Source of the DNA: Drosophila pseudoobscura
Lineage: Eukaryota > Arthropoda > Insecta > Diptera > Drosophilidae
Assembly (NCBI RefSeq): GCF_009870125.1
Contig: NC_046681.1
Coordinates: forward strand, 9,499,001 to 9,563,000
Length of the DNA: 64,000 nt
Direction: 5' to 3'
The notes below the pieces were generated by a model. It ran no database searches and was not told the origin of the DNA. It saw only the letters and a program-made list of their open reading frames with translations. This document shows positions 48,511 through 56,986 of the stretch, piece by piece (position 1 is the first letter of the stretch; the number at the start of each line of letters is the position of its first letter). A program made the translations under genes and the position numbers.

Positions 48511-49746
48511 ATGAGTGACAATTCATCTGCATCCGATTCGGAGCTGGAAGGCATTTTTCACGACGTACCGATTTGCCCCTTTGACCCCAACGTCCACGAA
48601 CTGGATGCCGATTTTCGTTTAACACGTTTTGGCGACCTGAACGAGCGTAGCAAAAAGACGCCCAAGGAACTGCTCACCAAACTGATGATGAACATCGCAC
48701 CTCGCGAGGAGCTGGAAGCTGGAGGTGAGGAAGTGGAGCCGGTGCCGGCCTCGCAACAGCAGCAGCAGCAGCAGCAGCAGCCGCTGGTGTCCGGATTCGA
48801 CATCAGTAACCATGGCTCTGACGTTACACTAAAAAATCCTTTGCTGAACGACTTACATTTGGTGAAGACCACCGACTTTGTCTACCCGCTCATTGACGAT
48901 CCCTACTTAATGGGCAAGATAGCGTGCGCCAATGTGCTCGGCGATCTGTACGCCAAGGGCGTTGTGGCCTGCGACAATATGCTGATGCTGCTGGCCGTGA
49001 GCACTCTCATGTCGGAGAAGGAGCGCGATACCATAGTCCCCATGATGATGCGAGGCTTTAAGGACTGCGCAGTAAAGGCCGGCGCCCATGTTACTGGCGG
49101 CCAGAGCGTGGTCAATCGCTGGTGCATCATTGGCGGCGTGGCCACGTCCGTCTGCGAGAATATCGAGATCATTGGGCCGGGCAACGCTGTTCCGGGCGAT
49201 GTCCTGCTGCTGACCAAGCCCCTGGGCACACACGTGGCTCTGAACGTTCACAAGTGGATGGTTAGTGAGGACAGGAAGTGGAAGCACCTGAAGAACTCCT
49301 ACGCCAAGGAGGATATCGCCAAGGCCCATGACATAGCTGTGAGATCCATGTGTCGCCTCAATCGCACCGCCGCTCAACTGATGCACAAGTATGGCGCCCA
49401 TGGGGCCACCGTCATAGCTGAATACGGTCTCGTGGGTGATGCCGAGGCCCTGGCTGCTCGCCAACAGATGGAGGTTTCCTTTTCCATCTACAACATGCCA
49501 GTGATCGAAAAGATGGCATCAGTAGCTTCAAGCTGCCGCGATGTCTTCCAACTAATGCGTGGACGGGCCCCCGAGCATTCCGGCGGTCTTCTGATCTGCT
49601 TGCCCCGTGAGGAGGCCACCGCATTCTGCAAGGAAGTCATTGAACTGGAGGGTCCCAGTGCTCGTGCCTATATCATTGGCATTGTGGAGAAGGGGGACCG
49701 GACTGTCAATTTAATCAAGCCACGCGTCATCGATGCTAAAATATAA
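48511..49746 (+). CDS. Selenophosphate synthetase 1-like paralogue, intronless (411 aa)
   Basis: A single frame from ATG 48511 to TAA 49746. It aligns over its length with Drosophila SPS1 (SelD): FRLTRFGDL, LVKTTDFVYPLIDDPYLMGK, CDNMLMLLAVST, TGGQSVVN, KPLGTHVALN and SGGLLICLPREEA. SPS1 is itself the Arg-containing, non-Sec homologue of the enzyme that makes selenophosphate from selenide and ATP. Here the Gly-rich catalytic loop GRGCKVP is changed to ERSKKTP (residues about 45-51): the Arg and catalytic Lys remain but the Gly and Cys are lost. The metal-binding DITGFGLLGH becomes VIAEYGLVGD, losing an Asp. A nine-Gln run and an unrelated 30-residue segment replace the loop before TTDF. It probably has no synthetase activity. 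It resembles a retroposed, functionally diverged duplicate, likely germline-expressed (inference). Confidence 0.85.
   Translation: MSDNSSASDSELEGIFHDVPICPFDPNVHELDADFRLTRFGDLNERSKKTPKELLTKLMMNIAPREELEAGGEEVEPVPASQQQQQQQQQPLVSGFDISNHGSDVTLKNPLLNDLHLVKTTDFVYPLIDDPYLMGKIACANVLGDLYAKGVVACDNMLMLLAVSTLMSEKERDTIVPMMMRGFKDCAVKAGAHVTGGQSVVNRWCIIGGVATSVCENIEIIGPGNAVPGDVLLLTKPLGTHVALNVHKWMVSEDRKWKHLKNSYAKEDIAKAHDIAVRSMCRLNRTAAQLMHKYGAHGATVIAEYGLVGDAEALAARQQMEVSFSIYNMPVIEKMASVASSCRDVFQLMRGRAPEHSGGLLICLPREEATAFCKEVIELEGPSARAYIIGIVEKGDRTVNLIKPRVIDAKI
48754..48780 (+). repeat. CAG repeat encoding nine glutamines
   Basis: One CAA and eight CAG codons in frame inside the SPS1-like gene, in a linker before the first metal-binding region. 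Absent from SPS1 as I recall it. Confidence 0.9.
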
Positions 49747-49904
49747 TTCTTTTTGGCCATAACTTTCAGTAAATGCAAAAACCAAAGTTTTAGCTGGAAT
49801 TATTGTGTGCTGAACAGGGGCTTGCTTGCCAAGTTGGAATATTTATAGTACCAAAGATTTTATGCATTGTTGCAAGAAAAAGGCAATGTAAAAAATGGGC
49901 AAAT

Positions 49905-50250
49905 CCAGTATTATACGCGGTACTCAAAGAGTATAAGATTTATGGTGAAAATGGATGTGTGTAACGTCCAGAAAGAAGCGTTTTCGGACCCAATAATAGC
50001 ATCAATAGCCAAGTCTCTCTGTCCGTCCGTTCCGATGAGCGCCTAGATCTCAATTTTTGTATACAGACTCTAATATCCTCCTGCACACAGTTACAAGTTT
50101 ACAAAGGATGCAAATCTGTGCCGTCTACAATTTTGAAGATACCAGAAACTCAAACACGCAGAATTATATAGAGACTAATACTTCCCTTCTCTTGTCTATC
50201 ACAAATACAATAAAATCAGAAATCTGATAAAATAGATCATTAGGTGGAAA
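49905..50250 (+). mobile_element. Degenerate DINE-1/Helitron-type element
   Basis: The interval carries the diagnostic core of the DINE-1 (INE-1) non-autonomous Helitrons of Drosophila: a GTACTCAAAGAGTATA palindrome, ATGGATGTGTGTAACGTCC followed by AGAA..AAGCGTTTTC, the ATAGCATCAATAGCCAAGTC segment, CTGTCCGTCCGT, and GCCTAGATCTC. It has no coding capacity. It lies 160 bp downstream of the SPS1-like gene. Boundaries are approximate, and further related A/T-rich sequence may extend to about 50640. Confidence 0.65.
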
Positions 50251-50798
50251 GGGGTTAAACGGAGGGCAAGAACAAACATCAGCGGTCATGATTCTATCTC
50301 TCTTTCTAGACAGAGAACGAAGAATAACGCTGCAGTCATCCGCTGCACTACCAACTCTAGCGCTTACGTATTATCACGTTTAAAATATATTGAATGCTAT
50401 CTGTGAACACACCTGGCCGCAAACTAATTCTTATGAAAATTACCCAATTACCTCTTTGTGTGTACCGAAAATTGCCATATGGTAAAACTTCATTTGGCGT
50501 AATTAGATGAAAATAATAATATCTCTGGAATTCGCACTTCTTTCAATATCGTATGAAACTTTTAGAAGCGGCCTTATAGTAAATTCCATCAACGGTTTTG
50601 GAGAATAAAGAATTATTTATGACTTATGACAATTTTATTAAGACCCTTTTTTTAAACATTAAATTTTGTTTTTACTGATACAGTCTCATCCCCGTTTTCC
50701 GCGCTTTCCAGCTCCAGTTCCAAATCGGATTATTGGAGGGATCATCCGCCGAGCTGTGTCGATTTGGACAGCGACGTCAGATATGAGATATGATATGA
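50251..50798. other. Intergenic, A/T-rich
   Basis: Between the DINE-1-like element and the small minus-strand gene. I see no gene. It probably holds the 3' region of the small gene and remnants of mobile DNA. Confidence 0.5.
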
Positions 50799-51074
50799 TT
50801 AAGACGAAATTGCAGGCTTTAACTGAAGCGCGTATTCCTTCTCATAGCTGGCACTGATCGCTTCTTTCAGAACACCGATTAAAGTGAGGTTTTTCACCGA
50901 CGACTCAATAACGGCTTCTAGGTCATGGACAGGATTAACATTCCGCATGGAGAACATCACCTCCAGTTTTATGGTCGAAAGAGGAACGTAGTCCAACAAA
51001 TTTTGTTCCGAAAAGTAATAAATGGCCTGGAGAACGTGGCGGTTGACAACTTTTGGCACTTGAAAGTTATCCAT
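50799..51074 (-). CDS. Small conserved Drosophila protein, DUF4777-like (91 aa)
   Basis: A single-exon frame from ATG 51074 (MDNFQVPKVVNRHVLQAI) to a stop at 50799. It has a helical, winged-helix-like rhythm: VLQAIYYFSEQNLLDYVPL, then IKLEVMFSMRNVNPVHDLE and VIESSVKNLTLIGVLKEA. From memory this is the pattern of DUF4777, a family of short proteins of unknown function multiplied in Drosophila and often testis-expressed. Composition is globular and there is no signal peptide. Family naming is tentative; that it is a real gene is fairly likely. Confidence 0.6.
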   Translation of the reverse strand: MDNFQVPKVVNRHVLQAIYYFSEQNLLDYVPLSTIKLEVMFSMRNVNPVHDLEAVIESSVKNLTLIGVLKEAISASYEKEYALQLKPAISS

Positions 51075-51494
51075 TATGTATTAAATTCCAAATCTGACGA
51101 GTATAGAAGTGTAAAATTTAATCGTAAATTTATTTAAAATGTCCCAGCATGTACATACTTACTGACATATATGTGTATGGCATATAGATCACTGTTTAGC
51201 AATTCCTACAATTCTTATAGATTACAATAATAGAACTAACACCAGTGGTTATATGTTTCTCCACTCCGCTAGAGGGGGTGCACTGCAAAAGGAAGAGAGA
51301 GGAGAGCAGAGAATACCTCTGGTGATTTTCTGTGCCTTCAGGCATTTGGTTGTTGCCGGATGGAAACTGCAACCACGATCGCGTGCATCGCGCCAGCAGC
51401 ATCCAAATTATTTATTTACCTGTACTTTTTACGACGTACGATGTATGTGCTTCGCAGGTGCACCCATTACTGCGATCGTCTTTCCTTCAGCACA

Positions 51495-51886
51495 ATGCTT
51501 TACCTCATCGACTCTGACAGGGTAAGTTTTCTTTGTTTCCCCAATCCCATTTTCATATTTTCCATTGACTATTTTTGCTTGGTTCATTTTCTTTTATTTT
51601 TTTATTCCCTCCAGCTCTATTGGCCGAGACCCTCTCTGGCCACAAACTGCTATGCCGCGATCTCCACCTCTTATTCCGCCAGGTAAAGTTATTAAGTTTT
51701 TATTTATTATTTACATCATTACAATTTTTCCGTCATTTTAGCAGGTGGCCCCTTTCGGGTGCCAAAAGTACCACTTGCGTGACGGGTGACCGCCCGCATT
51801 CTTTTATAAGGGACTTCACCTCTGGGCCACTCATGGCCTTTATCTCCGTCTCTCCAGTCCGCTCGCCGTCGGTACCTCTTCAGTAG
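51495..51886 (+). CDS. Candidate three-exon small gene, left palindrome copy
   Basis: Exons 51495-51521, 51615-51682 and 51745-51886 join in frame across GTAAGT/ccctccag and GTAAAG/ttttagcag introns. The product contains LIDSDR, LYWPRPSLATNCYAAISTS and WPLSGAKSTTCVTGDRPH, and ends SPSVPLQ. The first exon may extend upstream: the frame is open to a non-ATG start and includes an ATG at 51441-51443. No family is recognised. Both palindrome copies keep this frame through all three junctions. It may still be a remnant or an RNA gene. The acceptor ttttagcag is a NAGNAG site, so two isoforms one residue apart are possible. Confidence 0.3.
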
Positions 51887-51992
51887 GTGATTCCGCCGTA
51901 GCTCCTAGTCTTCTCGGGAGTTCAAAGGTATGGCTCTTAGCTGGACTGGGGCAGGCATCATGCCGCTGCACGGTCGCTGAGACGACAATGTG

Positions 51993-52316
51993 ATGTCTCG
52001 TCCGTTGCAGCAGGGACCAGTAATTGACGGCGGAAATATTGGTTCAGCCGAATCAAACACTAGGATTCAGCTTCAATGCGCGTAAGTGAATCATTACATA
52101 AGTGTGGATAACTTTTAAAATATATCTTTCTTCACAGAGTACCTATGTACCCTACGCTTTGCCACACGCCGAGTCGTATCCGATGTCCCCACGTCTGACG
52201 GAGCCCTTGCAAGAGCCCGATCCTATTTACCGCTATTATCTTCCGACCTGGCCATCGACAACTATCTGAAGGACTTTGGCTATGGCAAAGAAGGGAGTGG
52301 ATACGCCGACTACTAG
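51993..52316 (+). pseudogene. Second candidate gene in the left arm, frameshifted copy
   Basis: ATG 51993 opens MSRPLQQGPVIDGGN…, with a donor after 52081 (GTAAGT) and an acceptor at 52137. In this copy four bases present in the right arm are missing just after the acceptor, which throws exon 2 out of frame. Both copies share a second shift, after YYLP, in front of a natural-looking C-terminus (DNYLKDFGYGKEGSGYADY) ending at 52316. I judge it a decayed or reshaped gene of unknown family. Confidence 0.3.
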
Positions 52317-52538
52317 ACTCTGGATAAATCTCGTTGTTATTAGGTTTAAGGATATATAAGATAGTACAGATACATTTTGGTAGTAGATATAAATGTAATC
52401 AACTTGTTTATTTATATTTATACTTGGCTAAGTTATGATGGATAAAACTATTGAAAACTACCATCCTTGCTGTATCCTCTATGGGGGAAACTATCCCGAT
52501 TGCAAACAGGCGCGGCACTCCCAGATCGGGCCATGACT

Positions 52539-55231
52539 GATATTATTATTATAATTTTTATTCTTGATTTTTATTGAATAATTGTTATTCTTGATTTTTA
52601 TTAAATAACTATTATTATAATTGTTATTCTTGATTTTTATCGAATAACTATTATTATAATTGTTATTCTTGATTTTTATTGAATAACTATTATTATAATT
52701 GTTATTCTTGATTTTTATTGAATAACTATTATTATAATTGTTATTCTTGATTTTTATCGAATAACTATTATTATAATTGTTATTCTTGATTTTTATTGAA
52801 TAACTATTATTATAATTGTTATTCTTGATTTTTATAGAATAATTGTTATTATAATTGTTATTCTTGATTTTTATTGAATAATTGTTATTATAATTGTTAT
52901 CCTTGATTTTTATTGAATAACTATTATTATAATTGTTATTCTTGATTTTTATAGAATAATTGTTATTATAATTGTTATTCTTGATTTTTATTGAATAACT
53001 ATTATTATAATTGTTATTCTTGATTTTTATAGAATAATTGTTATTATAATTGTTATTCTTGATTTTTATTGAATAATTGTTATTATAATTGTTATTCTTG
53101 ATTTTTATTGAATAACTATTATTATAATTGTTATTCTTGATTTTTATCGAATAACTATTATTATAATTGTTATTCTTGATTTTTATCGAATAACTATTAT
53201 TATAATTGTTATTCTTGATTTTTATTGAATAACTATTATTATAATTGTTATTCTTGATTTTTATAGAATAATTGTTATTATAATTGTTATTCTTGATTTT
53301 TATTGAATAATTGTTATTATAATTGTTATTCTTGATTTTTATAGAATAATTGTTATTATAATTGTTATTCTTGATTTTTATTGAATAACTATTATTATAA
53401 TTGTTATTCTTGATTTTTATAGAATAATTGTTATTATAATTGTTATTCTTGATTTTTATTGAATAATTGTTATTATAATTGTTATTCTTGATTTTTATTG
53501 AATAACTATTATTATAATTGTTATTCTTGATTTTTATCGAATAACTATTATTATAATTGTTATTCTTGATTTTTATCGAATAACTATTATTATAATTGTT
53601 ATTCTTGATTTTTATTGAAAAACTATTATTATAATTGTTATTCTTGATTTTTATAGAATAATTGTTATTATAATTGTTATTCTTGATTTTTATTAAATAA
53701 TTGTTATTATAATTGTTATTCTTGAATTTTATAGAATAACTGTTATAATAACAATTATTCAATAAAAATCAAGAATAACAATTATAATAATAGTTATTCG
53801 ATAAAAATCAAGAATAACAATTATAATAATAGTTATTCAATAAAAATCAAGAATAACAATTATAATAACAATTATTCAATAAAAATCAAGAATAACAATT
53901 ATAATAACAGTTATTCCATAAAATTCAAGAATAACAATTATACTAACAATTATTCAATAAAAATCAAGAATAACAATTATAATAACAATTATTCTATAAA
54001 AATCAAGAATAACAATTATAATAACAATTATTCTATAAAAATCAAGAATAACAATTATAATAACAATTATTCTATAAAAATCAAGAATAACAATTATAAT
54101 AATAGTTATTCAATAAAAATCAAGAATAACAATTATAATAACAATTATTCTATAAAAATCAAGAATAACAATTATAATAATAGTTATTCAATAAAAATCA
54201 AGAATAACAATTATAATAATAGTTATTCGATAAAAATCAAGAATAACAATTATAATAATAGTTATTCAATAAAAATCAAGAATAACAATTATAATAATAG
54301 TTATTCGATAAAAATCAAGAATAACAATTATAATAATAGTTATTCAATAAAAATCAAGAATAACAATTATAATAATAGTTATTCAATAAAAATCAAGAAT
54401 AACAATTATAATAACAATTATTCAATAAAAATCAAGAATAACAATTATAATAACAATTATTCTATAAAAATCAAGAATAACAATTATAATAATAGTTATT
54501 CAATAAAAATCAAGAATAACAATTATAATAATAGTTATTCGATAAAAATCAAGAATAACAATTATAATAATAGTTATTCGATAAAAATCAAGAATAACAA
54601 TTATAATAATAGTTATTCGATAAAAATCAAGAATAACAATTATAATAACAATTATTCAATAAAAATCAAGAATAACAATTATAATAATAGTTATTCAATA
54701 AAAATCAAGAATAACAATTATAATCATAGTTATTCGATAAAAATCAAGAATAACAATTATAATAACAATTATTCAATAAAAATCAAGAATAACAATTATA
54801 ATAATAGTTATTCAATAAAAATCAAGAATAACAATTATAATAACAATTATTCAATAAAAATCAAGAATAACAATTATAATAATAGTTATTCAATAAAAAT
54901 CAAGAATAACAATTATAATAACAATTATTCAATAAAAATCAAGAATAACAATTATAATAACAATTATTCTATAAAAATCAAGAATAACAATTATAATAAT
55001 AGTTATTCAATAAAAATCAAGAATAACAATTATAATAACAATTATTCTATAAAAATCAAGAATAACAATTATAATAATAGTTATTCAATAAAAATCAAGA
55101 ATAACAATTATAATAATAGTTATTCGATAAAAATCAAGAATAACAATTATAATAATAGTTATTTAATAAAAATCAAGAATAACAATTATTCAATAAAAAT
55201 CAAGAATAAAAATTATAATAATAGTTATTCA
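52539..55231. repeat. 39-bp AT-rich satellite array with internal orientation switch
   Basis: About 2.7 kb of a 39-bp unit, close to AATAACAATTATAATAATAG plus a TTATTCRATAAAAATCAAG half. Some 30 copies in one orientation (52539 to about 53743) are followed by some 38 in the opposite orientation (about 53745-55231). Units differ mainly at two sites, AATAG/AACAA and TTCAATA/TTCGATA/TTCTATA, and variants are interspersed, consistent with repeated unequal exchange. A rare variant unit with AAAATTCAAG occurs once on each side (about 53722-53743 and 53902-53925), marking a fold point near 53.82 kb. Because 39 is divisible by three and the unit lacks stops in one frame, it yields a long open frame of Asn/Tyr/Ile/Lys repeats that I do not regard as a gene. 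Confidence 0.95.
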
Positions 55232-55499
55232 GTCATGGCCCGATCTGGGCGTGCCGCGCCTGTTTTCAATCGGGATAGTTTCCCCCATAGAGGATACAGC
55301 AAGGATGGTAGTTTTCAATAGTTTTATCCATCATAACTTAGCCAAGTATAAATATAAATAAACAAGTTGATTACATTTATATCTACTACCAAAATGTATC
55401 TGTACTATCTTATATATCCTTAAACCTAATAACAACGAGATCTATCCAGAGTCTAGTAGTCCGCGTATCCACTCCCTTCTTTGCCATAGCCAAAGTCCT

Positions 55500-55780
55500 T
55501 CAGATAGTTGTCGATGGCCAGGTCGGAAGATAATAGCGGTTAATAGGATCGGGCTTCTGCAAGGGCTCCGTCTGACGTTGGGACATCGGATACGACTCGT
55601 CTTGTGGCAAAGCGTAGGGTACATATGTAGGTACTCTGTGAAGGAAGATATATTTTAAAAGTTATCCACACTTATATAATGATTCACTTACGCGCATTGA
55701 AGCTGAATCCTAGTGTTTGATTCGGCTGAACCAATATTTCCGCCGTCAATTACTGGTCCCTGCTGCAACGGACTAGACAT
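55500..55780 (-). CDS. Second candidate gene in the right arm (74 aa, two exons)
   Basis: Exons 55692-55780 (ATG at 55780) and 55500-55635 join in frame through a GTAAGT/cttcacag intron of 56 bp. The product begins MSSPLQQGPVIDGGNIGSAE and continues with VPTYVPYALPQDESYPMSQR before ending …YYLPTWPSTTI. A frame change just before the end would expose the more natural tail DNYLKDFGYGKEGSGYADY, so the C-terminus may be truncated. Family unknown. The left-arm copy is frameshifted at the start of exon 2. Confidence 0.35.
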
Positions 55781-55881
55781 TGTCGTCTCAGCGACCGTGC
55801 AGCGGCATGATGCCTGCCCCAGTCCAGCTAAGAGCCATACCTTTGAACTCCCGAGAAGACTAGGAGCTACGGCGGAATCAC

Positions 55882-56312
55882 CTACTGAAGAGGTACCGAC
55901 GGCGAGCGGACTGGAGAGACGGAGATAAAGGCCATGAGTGGCCCAGAGGTGAAGTCCCTTATAAAAGAATGCGGGCGGTCACCCGTCACGCAAGTGGTAC
56001 TTTTGGCACCCGAAAGGGGCCACCTGCTAAAATGACGGAAAAATTGTAATGATGTAAATAATAAATAAAAACTTAATAACTTTACCTGGCGGAATAAGAG
56101 GTGGAGATCGCGGCATAGCAGTTTGTGGCCAGAGAGGGTCTCGGCCAATAGAGCTGGAGGGAATAAAAAAATAAAAGAAAATGAACCAAGCAAAAATAGT
56201 CAATGGAAAATATGAAAATGGGATTGGGGAAACAAAGAAAACTTACCCTGTCAGAGTCGATGAGGAAAGAAGGAAAGACGATCGCAGTAATGGGTGCACC
56301 TGCGAAGCACAT
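55882..56312 (-). CDS. Candidate three-exon small gene, right palindrome copy (91 aa)
   Basis: Exons 56247-56312 (ATG at 56312, MCFAGAPITAIVFPSFLIDS), 56086-56153 and 55882-56023 join in frame to give 91 residues ending SPSVPLQ. All three junctions have good GT and AG signals. Composition is unremarkable, with no domain recognised. The gene points inward toward the satellite array, convergent with its left-arm copy. Whether it makes protein or only contributes RNA to a hairpin is open. Confidence 0.35.
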
Positions 56313-56490
56313 ACATCGTACGTCGTAAAAAGTGAAGTTAATTAAAAATTTGGATACTGCTGGCGCGATGCACTCGATCGTGGTTCAAGCATCCATCCGG
56401 CAACACCTAAATGGCCTTGGGCGGCCGGTTCATAAAGAAGGCGCGCTCGCCAACTAATTTCAAATGAGAAAAATCACCAGAGCGGCGCAG

Positions 56491-56986
56491 GAAACGGAAA
56501 AGTATATCATGACTGAAATATCCATGGATCCATTCCCCTTTTCGAACCACTAAAAAATCTCTATCTTAAAAGGTGAGATGCCAGCTCGGCGCTCCTAATG
56601 GGCTAAGCTTCTTCACACGTAGCTTCTCATCAATCTGTGATATGTCGTCTGTTTTCTTCGTCTCGTACCGAGCTATAGGGCAGCAAACGCGTCCTCTAAT
56701 TAGAGGCGTCAAAAGTTGAACAGCAAAGTTGTACTTTGTAGCCGGTGTTTGAACTTTTGATGGTCGTTTTCACTATACATATGTGTATGATAATTGGGTA
56801 TTAAATTTAATCTTGGCTTCGGCGTTGAGTTTTAATACTCGTATAATTATTCTAATAGTAAGGATAGAAACAAATTATAGAATAATTGATTATTTAATTA
56901 CTTCAAGAAAGGTTGAGCAGAAAGGCTCTGGCTGCATCACTTAATAAACAGCTGTTGAAGACGAAAAATCATATTGATGGAACGAT
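56491..56986. other. Spacer between palindrome and ABC transporter
   Basis: About 500 bp downstream of the transporter stop codon. It includes a possible decayed minus-strand coding remnant (about 56575-56700) with no intact gene structure. The outer half near 56800-56900 is A/T-rich and should hold the transporter's 3' UTR. Confidence 0.45.

Larger units (their letters stand above)
51325..52538 (+). repeat. Palindrome, left unique arm
   Basis: About 1.2 kb that matches 55232-56490 in reverse complement. By eye the match is nearly base-for-base over 51440-52538, with a few substitutions and small indels (for example 11 extra bases near 51490 and 4 missing bases near 52145). Toward the outer end the left copy diverges, and a block of the right copy (about 56405-56470) is replaced. 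It adjoins the 39-bp array at 52539. Confidence 0.9.
55232..56490 (-). repeat. Palindrome, right unique arm
   Basis: Reverse-complement partner of 51325-52538. It appears the more complete copy at its outer end. Further outward (56500-56760) the sequence is unique and includes a short open stretch on the minus strand (ETKKTDDISQIDEKLRVKKL) that may be the remains of an upstream exon. Confidence 0.9.

Noticed and set aside
48903..49464. Minus-strand frames of 108-185 codons antisense to the SPS1-like gene
   Set aside because: They are third-position shadows of a well-supported coding region.
52491..53762. A 423-codon open frame of Asn/Tyr/Ser/Ile/Lys repeats on the minus strand
   Set aside because: It is the 39-bp AT satellite read in a stop-free frame. 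It keeps open because 39 is divisible by three, has no convincing start context and runs through the array junction.
52539..55231. CRISPR-like array
   Set aside because: Units are contiguous with no unique spacers, and the genome is eukaryotic. It is a satellite array.
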